A DNA stretch of 64,000 nt from VAZQ01 sp035693615 (GCA_035693615.1 DASSGH010000043.1:62001-126000), one strand, 5' to 3'. Counted from the first letter of the stretch, positions 20,614 to 31,696 are shown. The notes: generated by a model not told the origin, from the letters alone. Numbers and translations: made by a program.

Positions 20614-21783
20614 ATGAACATCCACGAATACCAAGCGAAGGCGGTGCTGCGGGAATTCGGCGTGCCGGTGCCGCGCGGGATGCCCGCCTTTTCCGTCGAA
20701 GAGGCAGTCAAGGCCGCGGACGATCTCGACGCGCCGGTGCTCGTCGTCAAGGCGCAGATCCATGCCGGTGGCCGCGGCAAGGCCGGCGGCGTCAAGGTGG
20801 TCAAATCGAAGCAAGAGGTGCGCAGTGAGGCCGAGCGGCTGTTCGGCGCGGTGCTGGTCACGCATCAGACGGGCCCGCACGGCAAAGAGGTTCGCCGCCT
20901 CTACGTCGAGGAGGGCTCCGCCATCGAGCGGGAGTTTTATCTTTCGGCGCTGGTCGACCGCGAAAGCTCGCGCATTGCCTTCGTGGTATCCACCGCGGGG
21001 GGCATGGACATCGAGGAGGTCGCCCGCACGCGTCCCGAACAGATCGTGACGTTTGCCGTCGATCCAGCGACCGGAATTATGCCGCACCATGGACGCCGGG
21101 TCGCGAAGGCGCTCGGACTCAATGGCGATCTCGCCAAGCAGGCGGAAAGGTTCGTTACTCAGCTCTATGCCGCCTTCATTGCCAAGGACATGAGCCTGCT
21201 CGAGATCAATCCTCTGGTCGTCACCAGAGGCAACGAGCTTGTCTGCCTCGATGCCAAGATCGGGTTCGACGATAACGCGCTTTACCGTCATCCGGACATC
21301 GTGGCGCTGCGCGATCTCACGGAAGAAGACGAGAAAGAGATCGAGGCTTCCAAATACGACCTCAATTACGTCGCGCTCGACGGCACGATCGGCTGCATGG
21401 TCAATGGCGCGGGTCTGGCCATGGCGACCATGGACATTATCAAGCTCTATGGCGAAGCACCGGCCAACTTCCTGGACGTCGGCGGTGGGGCGAGCAAAGA
21501 GAAGGTTGCGGCCGCCTTCAAGATCATCACCGCCGATCCCAAAGTGCAGGGGATCCTGGTCAACATTTTCGGCGGCATCATGAAATGCGACGTGATCGCC
21601 GAGGGCGTCGTCGCGGCGGTGAAGGAGGTGGGCATGCGCGTGCCGCTGGTGGTGCGCCTTGAAGGCACGAATGTCGAGCTCGGTAAAGAGATTATCGCGA
21701 AATCCAACCTCAACGTCACCTCGGCCGACGATCTCGACGACGCCGCGCAGAAGATCGTCAAGGCGGTGAAGGCAGCGGGCTGA
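20614..21783 (+). CDS. sucC: Succinyl-CoA synthetase (ADP/GDP-forming) beta subunit
   Basis: A 389-residue ATP-grasp subunit that, with SucD, converts succinyl-CoA to succinate with substrate-level phosphorylation. MNIHEYQAKAVLREFGVPVPRG is the standard start, VKAQIHAGGRGKAGGVKV is the nucleotide-binding loop, EINPLVVT carries the metal ligand region, and the C-terminal flavodoxin-like part has GGGASKEKVAAAFKII and NIFGGIMKCDVIAEG. sucD follows 98 nt later on the same strand. Confidence 0.96.
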   Translation: MNIHEYQAKAVLREFGVPVPRGMPAFSVEEAVKAADDLDAPVLVVKAQIHAGGRGKAGGVKVVKSKQEVRSEAERLFGAVLVTHQTGPHGKEVRRLYVEEGSAIEREFYLSALVDRESSRIAFVVSTAGGMDIEEVARTRPEQIVTFAVDPATGIMPHHGRRVAKALGLNGDLAKQAERFVTQLYAAFIAKDMSLLEINPLVVTRGNELVCLDAKIGFDDNALYRHPDIVALRDLTEEDEKEIEASKYDLNYVALDGTIGCMVNGAGLAMATMDIIKLYGEAPANFLDVGGGASKEKVAAAFKIITADPKVQGILVNIFGGIMKCDVIAEGVVAAVKEVGMRVPLVVRLEGTNVELGKEIIAKSNLNVTSADDLDDAAQKIVKAVKAAG

Positions 21784-21881
21784 TGCCGAGAGAAGCACAA
21801 TCGAGAGGTATCCTCGCTTCATTCCTCGCCTCGAAAGGGAGAGGCGCACCGAGTAAGCCGCACCGCTGAACACAACAGGCC

Positions 21882-22766
<885 letters not shown>

Positions 22767-23031
22767 AATAGCAAGGCGTCGCCGCCGCATAGCCGGCGGG
22801 CAGCCGCAAAAAAAGCGCTTTGACCCCATACCCGGGTGCCTATTGAAACGCTTTTACCGGCGACTGTGGCGAACGGGTCACAGCTTATTTGCGCCAGCCG
22901 GACTAGAGTTAAGCCAGTACGCACGGGGGGCGTCATCCGAGCGCCGGCGTGTGGGGTTCCAGTTGCTGCCGGGGAAGCGTTAGCGCAGCGGCTAGGCGAA
23001 CTTGATGAACATCGGACAGGGGGATCCTGTG
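22767..23031 (+). promoter_or_regulatory. sucD-porin intergenic region with nested symmetric sequences
   Basis: This 265-nt gap holds a small hairpin just after sucD and then an A-run with AAAAGCG (22811-22817), the palindrome ACCCGGGT (22830-22837) and CGCTTTT (22849-22855), so three symmetric elements share nearly one axis. It precedes a highly expressed type of outer-membrane protein gene by about 180 nt. An operator or upstream promoter element is plausible; I could not assign -35/-10 boxes. Confidence 0.4.
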
Positions 23032-23784
23032 ATGAAGAAGCTTTTTCTTGCTACGACTGCTTTCGTTGTGCTCGCGGCGGGTTCCGCGGGGGCGGCGGAC
23101 ATGACGGCGCGGCCCTATACGGCGGCTCCCCCGCCGGCGCCTATCTATACCTGGACGGGCATGTATTGGGGCGCCAACGTTGGCTACAGCTGGGGTCAAT
23201 CGAAGAATGACCGCACGCTGTTTGGCCTGGGTGTCACTGCCAGGGAATCCCAGGACCTCGACGGCGTGATCGGGGGCGTCCAAACCGGTTACAATTATCA
23301 ATTCGGCGCGTGGGTGTGGGGCCTTGAAACCGACATCCAAGCCTCCGGTCAGAAAGGGAGCGCGGTCATTCCGGTTATTCCGGGCGCGACGCTCACGACT
23401 GACCATAAGCTCCAGTGGTTCGGCACCACCAGGCCGCGCCTCGGTTACCTGGCGACGCCCAATCTCTTGGTGTACGGAACGGCCGGCGTGGCTTATGGCC
23501 AGGTCAAGGACACGTTTACCGCCGCGTTCGCTGGTGCGCCCGGTGCTGTCGCGACCGTGAACGACCTGCGCGCTGGTTGGACCGCGGGCGGCGGCATCGA
23601 AGGGGCATTTGGGGGAGGCTGGAGCGCAAAGGTCGAATACCTCTATGTCGACCTCGGCAAGCTCGAGACCACCGTGACGGTGCCCGCTGCCGGCCTCACC
23701 GCGAACTTCAACGGTCGACTGACCGACAACATCGTGCGCGTCGGCCTCAACTACAAATGGGGTGGGGCCGGCTACGGCTACTGA
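23032..23784 (+). CDS. Outer-membrane beta-barrel protein, Omp25/RopB-like
   Basis: A 250-residue exported barrel. The signal peptide is KKLFLATTAFVVLAAGSAGA-A (residues 2-22), followed by the proline-rich linker PYTAAPPPAPIYTWTGMYWGANVGYSWG, which is the hallmark of the rhizobial Omp25/Omp31/RopB group. Alternating aromatic strands run to the C-terminal VRVGLNYKWGGAGYGY. It is probably a structural outer-membrane protein rather than a channel. ATG 23032 is chosen for the signal peptide; an earlier in-frame ATG at 23002 would add ten unlikely residues. A strong terminator follows, so it is its own unit between sucD and sucA. Confidence 0.88.
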   Translation: MKKLFLATTAFVVLAAGSAGAADMTARPYTAAPPPAPIYTWTGMYWGANVGYSWGQSKNDRTLFGLGVTARESQDLDGVIGGVQTGYNYQFGAWVWGLETDIQASGQKGSAVIPVIPGATLTTDHKLQWFGTTRPRLGYLATPNLLVYGTAGVAYGQVKDTFTAAFAGAPGAVATVNDLRAGWTAGGGIEGAFGGGWSAKVEYLYVDLGKLETTVTVPAAGLTANFNGRLTDNIVRVGLNYKWGGAGYGY

Positions 23785-23808
23785 TCGACGTCGAATCCCG
23801 TTCCGATC

Positions 23809-23848
23809 GAAGGGTCGCTTGCGGCGCAAGCGGCCCTTCATCATTTTT
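23809..23848 (+). terminator. Strong Rho-independent terminator after the outer-membrane protein gene
   Basis: Arms GAAGGGTCGCTTGC (23809-23822) and GCAAGCGGCCCTTC (23826-23839) pair over 14 positions with one G-U pair and a 3-nt loop, followed by ATCATTTTT. It begins 25 nt after the stop codon and separates this gene from sucA. Confidence 0.85.
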
Positions 23849-23895
23849 GCGGATCGACCTCACCTATGAATAGAAGTTCAATTCTTGCATTGTTC

Positions 23896-23911
23896 TGCCG
23901 CAACTGCGGCA
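23896..23911. promoter_or_regulatory. 7-bp inverted repeat upstream of sucA
   Basis: TGCCGCA, two bases, TGCGGCA lies 58-73 nt before the sucA ATG, downstream of the terminator, where the sucA promoter should be. Candidate operator or 5' leader hairpin. Confidence 0.4.
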
Positions 23912-23968
23912 TAGATTCCGGGCGGCGATCTCGCGATCCGCCAAAATTGAAACCCACAGGACCTGAGC

Positions 23969-26926
23969 ATGTCTCGTCAGGACGCCAACGCCGCCTTTGC
24001 GCGCACCTCCTTCCTCTACGGTGGCAATGCCGACTACATTGAGAACCTCTATGCCCGTTACGAGGCCGACCCGGCGGCGCTCGACGGCGAATGGCAGGCC
24101 TTCTTCGAGAGCCTCAAAGACGACCGCGCCGACGTAGCGGCGAGCGCGCGCGGGCCGTCCTGGCAGCGGCCACAGTGGCCGCAGCCCGCGCGCAGCGAGC
24201 TCGTCTCCGCGCTTGACGGCGACTGGCAGGCGCTGGAGCGCCAGCTCGCCGACAAGGTCAAGGCGCGGGCGCGGGCGGCAGGTGTCGAGTTCTCCGTTGC
24301 CGAGGTGCAGCAAACCACGCGGGATTCGATCCGCGCCTTGATGCTCATCCGCGCCTACCGCGCGCGCGGGCACTTCTACGCCAATCTCGATCCGCTCGGG
24401 CTCGAGCCGCACCACGACGAGGAAGATCTCAACCCGCGCTCGTACGGCTTCACCGAAGGGGACTACGACCGCAAGATCTTCCTCGACCGCGTGCTCGGTC
24501 TCGAATTTGGCACGTTGCGGGAAATTCTCGCGATCCTTCGTCGCACGTACTGCCAGACGCTCGGCGTCGAGTTCATGCACATCTCCGACCCCGCGCAGAA
24601 GGGTTGGATCCAAGCACGCATCGAGGGGCCGGACAAGGAAATCACGTTCACGCAGGAGGGCAAGCGTGCGATCCTCAACAAGCTGATCGAAGCGGAAGGT
24701 TTCGAGAAATTCTGCGATTTGAAATTCACCGGCACCAAGCGCTTCGGTCTCGACGGCGCCGAATCGACGATCCCCGCGCTGGAACAGATCATCAAGCGCG
24801 GCGGCGCGCTCGGGGTGAAAGAGATCGTCATCGGCATGGCCCACCGCGGTCGGCTCAACGTGCTGGCACAAGTGATGGGCAAGCCGCATCGCGCCATCTT
24901 TCATGAATTCAAAGGCGGCTCCTCGACACCAAACGAAGTCGAGGGCTCGGGCGACGTAAAGTACCATCTCGGCGCCTCCTCCGACCGCGAGTTTGACGGC
25001 AACCGCGTGCATCTGTCGCTCACGGCCAATCCCTCGCACCTCGAGATCGTCAATCCAGTCGTGCTCGGCAAGGTACGCGCCAAGCAGGACCAGCTCGGCG
25101 CGACGCGCGAAGACCGCACGATGGTGATGCCCCTGCTCATTTCCGGCGACGCTGCATTCGCCGGCCAGGGAGTGATCGCCGAGTGTTTCGGCCTCTCCGG
25201 CCTGCGCGGGCATCGCACCGGCGGCTCGGTGCATTTCATCGTCAACAATCAGATCGGATTCACCACCTATCCGCGTTATTCCCGCTCCTCGCCCTATCCC
25301 TCCGACGTCGCCAAGATGATCGAGGCGCCGATCTTCCACGTGAACGGCGACGATCCGGAAGCGGTGGTGTTTGCAGCCAAGGTCGCAACCGAGTTCCGGC
25401 AGAAATTCCAGTGTCCGGTCGTCATCGACATGTTCTGCTACCGGCGCTTCGGGCACAACGAGGGGGACGAGCCGTCGTTCACCCAGCCGCTGATGTACAA
25501 GGCGATCCGCAAGCATCCTCCTACGTCCGAGATCTACGCCAAGAAGCTCATCGGCGAGCACGTCGTCAGCGAGGGTGAGGTCGAGAAGATGCGCCTCGAC
25601 TGGCGCGCCAAACTCGACGCCGAACTGGAAGCGAGCCAAGGCTACAAGCCGAACAGCGCCGACTGGCTCGACGGCCGCTGGGCCGACATCAAGGCGGCGC
25701 GCGATGCCGATGATCCGCGCCGCGGCCATACCGGCGCTCCGCTGGCGACGCTCAGGCAAATCGGGGCGAGCATCACGGCGATACCGGAAGGCTTTCACGT
25801 CCACCGGACCATCCAGCGCTTCCTGGAAAATCGCCGCAAGGCGGTCGAGACAGGTGAGGACATCGACTGGGCCACGGCGGAAGCTCTCGCGTTCTGCTCG
25901 CTGCTGCTCGAAGGCCACCGCGTGCGAATCTCCGGCCAGGACACCGAGCGGGGCACGTTCTCGCAGCGCCATTCGGTGCTGATCGACCAGGAGAACGAGG
26001 ACCGTTACGTCCCGTTCAATCATCTCGGCGAGGGCCAGGCCCGTTTCGAGGTGATCAATTCGATGCTCTCGGAGGAGGCGGTGGTCGGCTTCGAATACGG
26101 CTACTCACTCGCCGAACCGGACGCGCTCACGCTGTGGGAGGCGCAATTCGGCGACTTCGCCAACGGCGCCCAGGTCGTCTTCGATCAATTCATCTCATCG
26201 GGCGAGCGCAAGTGGCTGCGCATGTCCGGGCTGGTGTGCCTGTTGCCGCACGGCTACGAGGGGCAGGGACCCGAGCATTCCTCAGCGCGGCTCGAGCGCT
26301 TCCTGCAGATGTGCGCCGAGGACAATATGCAGGTTGCCAATTGCACCACGCCGGCCAATTACTTCCACATCCTGCGCCGGCAGCTCAAACGCGACATCCG
26401 CAAGCCGCTCATCCTGATGACGCCGAAATCGCTGCTGCGGCACCGCCGCGCGGTGTCGCGGCTCGCCGAGATGGGCCCGGACACGACGTTCCACCGCCTG
26501 CTGTGGGACGACGCCCAGATGCATCCGGGCGAGAAGATCAAGTTGGTTTCGGACGACAAGATCCGGCGCGTGGTGATGTGCTCGGGCAAGGTGTATTACG
26601 ACCTCTATGAGGAGCGGGAGAAGCGCGGGGTCAACGACGTTTATCTGCTGCGCGTCGAACAGCTCTATCCGGTTCCGCTGAAAGCGCTGGTCAACGAGCT
26701 TGGCCGCTTCACGCACGCGGAATTCATGTGGTGCCAGGAGGAGCCGCGCAACATGGGTGCGTACTCCTTCATGGCGCCGTATCTCGAATGGGTGCTCGAG
26801 CAGATCGGGGCCAAGAACAAGCAGCCGATCTATGCCGGGCGCGCGGCCTCGGCGGCAACAGCGACCGGCCAGATGCCGCAACACCTCAAGCAACTCAACG
26901 CGCTGCTCGACGAGGCGTTGCGCTAG
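23969..26926 (+). CDS. sucA: 2-oxoglutarate dehydrogenase E1 component
   Basis: A 985-residue thiamin-diphosphate enzyme that decarboxylates 2-oxoglutarate and hands the succinyl group to the lipoyl domain of SucB. The short E1 N-terminal helix (SFLYGGNADYIENLYARYEADPAALDGEWQAFF) binds the E2 core. GMAHRGRLNVL, GDAAFAGQG and NNQIGFTT mark the ThDP domain; RFGHNEGDEP and the C-terminal LLPHGYEGQGPEHSSARLERFLQ are family-typical. The stop codon TAG is not ordinary sequence: it is part of the CTAG border of the first paired-hairpin repeat. sucB follows after that repeat. Confidence 0.96.
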   Translation: MSRQDANAAFARTSFLYGGNADYIENLYARYEADPAALDGEWQAFFESLKDDRADVAASARGPSWQRPQWPQPARSELVSALDGDWQALERQLADKVKARARAAGVEFSVAEVQQTTRDSIRALMLIRAYRARGHFYANLDPLGLEPHHDEEDLNPRSYGFTEGDYDRKIFLDRVLGLEFGTLREILAILRRTYCQTLGVEFMHISDPAQKGWIQARIEGPDKEITFTQEGKRAILNKLIEAEGFEKFCDLKFTGTKRFGLDGAESTIPALEQIIKRGGALGVKEIVIGMAHRGRLNVLAQVMGKPHRAIFHEFKGGSSTPNEVEGSGDVKYHLGASSDREFDGNRVHLSLTANPSHLEIVNPVVLGKVRAKQDQLGATREDRTMVMPLLISGDAAFAGQGVIAECFGLSGLRGHRTGGSVHFIVNNQIGFTTYPRYSRSSPYPSDVAKMIEAPIFHVNGDDPEAVVFAAKVATEFRQKFQCPVVIDMFCYRRFGHNEGDEPSFTQPLMYKAIRKHPPTSEIYAKKLIGEHVVSEGEVEKMRLDWRAKLDAELEASQGYKPNSADWLDGRWADIKAARDADDPRRGHTGAPLATLRQIGASITAIPEGFHVHRTIQRFLENRRKAVETGEDIDWATAEALAFCSLLLEGHRVRISGQDTERGTFSQRHSVLIDQENEDRYVPFNHLGEGQARFEVINSMLSEEAVVGFEYGYSLAEPDALTLWEAQFGDFANGAQVVFDQFISSGERKWLRMSGLVCLLPHGYEGQGPEHSSARLERFLQMCAEDNMQVANCTTPANYFHILRRQLKRDIRKPLILMTPKSLLRHRRAVSRLAEMGPDTTFHRLLWDDAQMHPGEKIKLVSDDKIRRVVMCSGKVYYDLYEEREKRGVNDVYLLRVEQLYPVPLKALVNELGRFTHAEFMWCQEEPRNMGAYSFMAPYLEWVLEQIGAKNKQPIYAGRAASAATATGQMPQHLKQLNALLDEALR

Positions 26927-27086
26927 TGTGGCGGTTCAGAAGTCCGCATCATTCTTGCAGCGAGTCCGAAATGCGGACTTCTGAACCAAAGCCACACTAG
27001 ATCAAATAAGTTGCTAGTGTCCTTCGACCGAAGTTCGCAAACGAGGCGGCGGCACAATGATGCCAACTTCGGAATCGGGACACTAG
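26923..27086 (+). repeat. Paired-hairpin CTAG repeat, copy 1 (sucA-sucB spacer)
   Basis: Hairpin 1 (26923-27000): CTAGTGTGGC pairs with GCCACACTAG, then a 17-bp inner stem (26933-26949 with 26971-26987) with an AAA bulge on the 3' side. Linker of 13 nt (ATCAAATAAGTTG, 27001-27013). Hairpin 2 (27014-27086): CTAGTGTCC pairs with GGACACTAG, followed by a CCGAAGTT/AACTTCGG stem, slightly worn on the 5' side. The first TAG is the stop codon of sucA. The two hairpins are inverted versions of one unit. The element could modulate sucA/sucB mRNA ratio. Confidence 0.85.
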
Positions 27087-27157
27087 CAGCGAGACCTGGT
27101 GGTTCTTTTGCCGCCGCTCGGGCGAGCGTGGCGAATGACCGAAAGAAGGTGGGGACC

Positions 27158-28426
<1,269 letters not shown>

Positions 28427-28578
28427 GTCGAGGCGTCCATGCCGGCTCGGACCCCGCCGTCTCGCTGTTCGCGGCAGGAGCGATGGCCGCCGACGACCTT
28501 CCATGATTTGAACGCCGTGGCTCGGGGCCTTTGCTCGCGGCGACACTGTTAGCCGGACAAAGAAAGATGTGATCCATC

Positions 28579-29979
28579 ATGTCCTACGACCTCATCATCA
28601 TCGGCTCCGGGCCCGGCGGCTATGTCTGCGCGATCCGCGCTGCGCAGCTCGGCATGAAGGTTGCGGTGGTCGAGAAGGATGACACCTTCGGCGGCACCTG
28701 CCTTAACATCGGCTGCATTCCGTCGAAGGCGCTGCTGCATGCCTCAGAGCTCTATGAAGAGGCCGGCCACATGCTCGACAAGGTGGGGATCAAGGTCGCC
28801 GCGCCGAAGCTCGACCTTCCGGCCATGATGAAGTTCAAGGACGCGGGGGTCGAGGGCAACGTCAAAGGCGTCGCCTTCCTGTTCAAGAAGAACAAGATCG
28901 ATACCGTGCACGGCGTCGGCCGCATCGTCGCGCCCGGCAAGGTCGAGGTCAAAACCGCCGACGGGAAGACGGAGGCGATCGAGGGCAAGGCTATCGTCAT
29001 TGCCACCGGCTCGGACGTGGCGCGCTTGCCTGGCATCGACATCGACGAGCAGCGGATCGTGTCTTCGACCGGTGCGCTAGTGCTCGGCAAAGTGCCGGAG
29101 CGGCTGCTCGTCGTCGGCGCCGGCGTGATCGGGCTTGAGCTCGGCTCGGTGTGGCGCCGGCTCGGCTCCGAGGTGATCGTGGTCGAGTGGCTCGACCGGA
29201 TCTTGCCGGGAATCGACAACGAGGTCTGCCGGCAGGTCCAGCGCATCTTCGAAAGACAGGGCATGAAATTCAAGCTGTCGTCCAAAGTTGCCGCGGTCGA
29301 GACCGGAGGAAAGAAGCTCAAGGTGACGGTCGAGCCGGCAAGGGGTGGCACGGCGGAGTCGATCGAAGCCGACGTGGTGCTAGTGGCGATCGGCCGCGCG
29401 CCGTTCACCGTGGGGCTCGGGCTCGAAACCGCCGGGGTGAAAATGGATAACAAGCGCCGCATCATCGTCGATGCGCGTTTCGCCACCAACGTACCGGGCA
29501 TATACGCCATCGGTGACGTCATCGCCGGCCCGATGCTGGCGCACAAGGCGATGGAGGAGGGCACGGCGGTCGCGGAACTGCTCGCCGGACAAGCCGGCCA
29601 CGTGAATTACGAGGTCATTCCGAACGTGGTCTATACCTATCCCGAGATCGCTTCGGTCGGTAAAAGCGAGGAGGAATTGAAGGAGGCCGGCGTTGCTTAC
29701 AAGGTCGGCAAGTTTCCTTTCAGTGCCAATGGCCGCGCCAAGGCGAACCTGCAAACGGACGGCTTCGTGAAAATCCTCGCCGATGCCAAAACCGACCGCG
29801 TCCTCGGCGTGCACATCGTTGGCGCCGACGCCGGTAACATGATCGCCGAGGCTGCGGTCGCGATGGAATTCGGCGCCGCGTCTGAAGACATCGCCCGCAC
29901 CTGCCACCCGCATCCGACCTTCACCGAGGCGGTGAAGGAGGCGGCATTGGCGGTCGATAAACGCGCCATTCACATGTGA
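28579..29979 (+). CDS. lpdA: Dihydrolipoyl dehydrogenase (E3)
   Basis: A 466-residue FAD- and NAD-dependent disulfide reductase that reoxidises the lipoyl group of SucB. GSGPGGYVCAIRAAQLG binds FAD, GGTCLNIGCIPSK holds the redox disulfide Cys41-Cys46, VVGAGVIGLELGSVWRRLG binds NAD, YAIGDV is the second FAD contact, and HPHPTFTEA near the end has the catalytic base. It ends the 2-oxoglutarate dehydrogenase gene run and is convergent with the DUF4337 gene (42 nt between). Confidence 0.96.
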   Translation: MSYDLIIIGSGPGGYVCAIRAAQLGMKVAVVEKDDTFGGTCLNIGCIPSKALLHASELYEEAGHMLDKVGIKVAAPKLDLPAMMKFKDAGVEGNVKGVAFLFKKNKIDTVHGVGRIVAPGKVEVKTADGKTEAIEGKAIVIATGSDVARLPGIDIDEQRIVSSTGALVLGKVPERLLVVGAGVIGLELGSVWRRLGSEVIVVEWLDRILPGIDNEVCRQVQRIFERQGMKFKLSSKVAAVETGGKKLKVTVEPARGGTAESIEADVVLVAIGRAPFTVGLGLETAGVKMDNKRRIIVDARFATNVPGIYAIGDVIAGPMLAHKAMEEGTAVAELLAGQAGHVNYEVIPNVVYTYPEIASVGKSEEELKEAGVAYKVGKFPFSANGRAKANLQTDGFVKILADAKTDRVLGVHIVGADAGNMIAEAAVAMEFGAASEDIARTCHPHPTFTEAVKEAALAVDKRAIHM

Positions 29980-30021
29980 TCCCGAAGCAAATTCGTCATG
30001 TCCGCGATAAGCGCGGGCACT

Positions 30022-30663
30022 CTAGATCAAATGCAGCGAATGCAGGTAATGCGGGTTGAAAAACCCGAGCCCCATGAACGCCAACCCGATGATGCCGAGC
30101 CCCATGGCCCCGTAGACCAGGGCCATCATGCCGGTGATCACAGCTGCCGAGGCCAACACGATGGCGATCTGATAGGCCGCCGCCGCGAACTCGTAGTGAT
30201 GGTAGCGCGCCAATTGGGTGTCACGTGCATGCTCGTAGGCTTCGGCTTGCGCCCGCAATTCCTTGCGGCCGTCCTTCTCCGCCGGGTCGGACTCGTAGCG
30301 CGCCACGGTGTTCATCCAGTCGTTCGCCTGCTTCAGTAGCGCGGCTTTGCGGGTTTCGTCGGCGAGCGCGGCTTCCTGGGTGAAAGCCTGGGCGGCGGTG
30401 CGCAGCGTGGTCTGGCGGATGGTTTTGGCTTGGAAGAAATTCCAGGTATCGGACGCCTTGATGTTGAGTGAAATGCCCTCGGTCTGGGCGCTCTTCCCGA
30501 ACATTTCGGCGAGCGCCAGCAGGAGCGCCATCACCGAGATCAAGAGCGCGATCTGCTTATTCCTGCTCTCGCCGATGGGCTTTCCGCGGCCGCCGTGTCC
30601 GTGCTCCTCGTGTTCGATGTGGTGCTCGACCTCGTGCTGGACCGCGTGCACCCCATGACTCAT
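30022..30663 (-). CDS. DUF4337 membrane protein
   Basis: A 213-residue protein with a histidine-rich cytosolic start (HAVQHEVEHHIEHEEHGHGG), one helix near 37-52 (IALLISVMALLLALAEMF), a long charged helical section and two C-terminal helices (YQIAIVLASAAVITGMMALVY and GLGIIGLAFMGLGFF). This layout matches DUF4337, of unknown function. Its TAG stop sits in CTAG followed on the plus strand by ATCAAAT, the same 11-nt string as in the first paired-hairpin repeat, possibly a worn remnant. xerC lies upstream on the same strand, 70 nt away. Confidence 0.8.
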   Translation of the reverse strand: MSHGVHAVQHEVEHHIEHEEHGHGGRGKPIGESRNKQIALLISVMALLLALAEMFGKSAQTEGISLNIKASDTWNFFQAKTIRQTTLRTAAQAFTQEAALADETRKAALLKQANDWMNTVARYESDPAEKDGRKELRAQAEAYEHARDTQLARYHHYEFAAAAYQIAIVLASAAVITGMMALVYGAMGLGIIGLAFMGLGFFNPHYLHSLHLI

Positions 30664-30733
30664 GTCACCCTCCAGGCTTCGCTCGCGGACGATGTATCGA
30701 ACCTACCGGCCTGCGCAAGGGGCGCGCGCTCGC

Positions 30734-31696
30734 TCACGCGCGAGGGTGAGCGTTGCGGTAGACTTCCATCAGCCGCTCGGTGTCGACCGCGGTGTACATC
30801 TGGGTGGTGGACAAGGAGGCGTGGCCGAGCAGCTCCTGGATGGCGCGCAGATCGCCGCCGCGCGCCAGTAAATGCGTTGCAAATGAGTGGCGCAGCGCAT
30901 GTGGCGTCGCGGTGTCCGGCAGCCCGAGCGCGCCGCGCAGCCGTGCCATCGCGAGCTGGACAAGGCGCGGTGACAACGGGCCGCCTCTGGCGCCGACGAA
31001 CAATGGGCCTTCGGCCGGAAGATCGTAGGGGCAAAGCGCGACGTATTCGGCGGCGAGCCTCGTGACCTGCGCCAGCACCGGCACCATGCGCGGCTTGTTG
31101 CCCTTGCCGATCACGGTAATGGCGTCGCCACCTCTGGCCGCCGGAACGTCGCTGCGCTTGAGCGCCAGTGCCTCGCTCACTCGCAATCCCGAGCCGTAGA
31201 GCAACGCCAGCACCGCGGCATCGCGGGCGATGATCCATGGCGCGCGCGCCTCGCCGGCGCGCAATTCGACTTCGGTGATGCGCTTGGCGGCCGCGATCGC
31301 GAGCGGCTTGGGCAGCGTCTTCGCCATCTTCGGGGTGCGCACGGCAGCGAGCGCGCCGATCTTGCCTTTGCCGCTGCGTTCGAGAAAACGGGCGAAGGAG
31401 CGCACCCCTGCCAGCATGCGCATGAGCGAGCGACTGCTGACGCCGTCGGCTCGCCGCGCCGCCATGAAGGCGCGCACGTCGATCGGCTTCAGGCGTGACA
31501 GCGCCGGAAGCGTTGGCCGGCTGCCGAAATGTCCGCAGAGGAAGACAAGAAATTGGCGAACATCGCGCGCATATGCGTCGACCGTCTTAGCCGACACGCG
31601 GCGTTCGTCAGACAGGTGCGCCAGCCAGTACGCGAGCTCGCGGCCGACATCGCCGGCGACGAAAGTCGGCTCGGGGGCGGCGGTTGCGCTTGACAT
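30734..31696 (-). CDS. xerC: Tyrosine recombinase XerC
   Basis: A 320-residue site-specific recombinase that, with XerD, resolves chromosome dimers at dif. The SAM-like N-terminal DNA-binding domain is residues 15-105. Catalytic residues are in place: Arg172, Lys198, His266, Arg269, His292 and the nucleophile Tyr301. The neighbours (divergent priA, 61 nt away) are as in other alphaproteobacteria, so this is the housekeeping recombinase, not a phage integrase. ATG 31696 is preferred over upstream in-frame starts that would run into the priA promoter region. Confidence 0.93.
   Translation of the reverse strand: MSSATAAPEPTFVAGDVGRELAYWLAHLSDERRVSAKTVDAYARDVRQFLVFLCGHFGSRPTLPALSRLKPIDVRAFMAARRADGVSSRSLMRMLAGVRSFARFLERSGKGKIGALAAVRTPKMAKTLPKPLAIAAAKRITEVELRAGEARAPWIIARDAAVLALLYGSGLRVSEALALKRSDVPAARGGDAITVIGKGNKPRMVPVLAQVTRLAAEYVALCPYDLPAEGPLFVGARGGPLSPRLVQLAMARLRGALGLPDTATPHALRHSFATHLLARGGDLRAIQELLGHASLSTTQMYTAVDTERLMEVYRNAHPRA

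Noticed and set aside
21784..21881. Full copy of the GGAGAGGG-type intergenic repeat between sucC and sucD
   Set aside because: Only short AGAGG/CCTCG fragments are present; pairing arms are too broken to call it.
23864..26023. A 719-codon open frame on the minus strand opposite sucA
   Set aside because: It is a mirror of the sucA codon pattern, has an arginine/histidine/glutamate-heavy composition and no family motif; sucA is certain.
26923..27086. CRISPR-like repeat-spacer structure
   Set aside because: The repeats are long palindromic pairs at scattered sites, not short direct repeats with regular spacers, and no cas gene is present.
30734..31696. Tyrosine recombinase as a phage or island integrase
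   Set aside because: Length, residues and the neighbouring priA/ATP synthase genes fit the housekeeping XerC; no att-like repeats were seen beside it.
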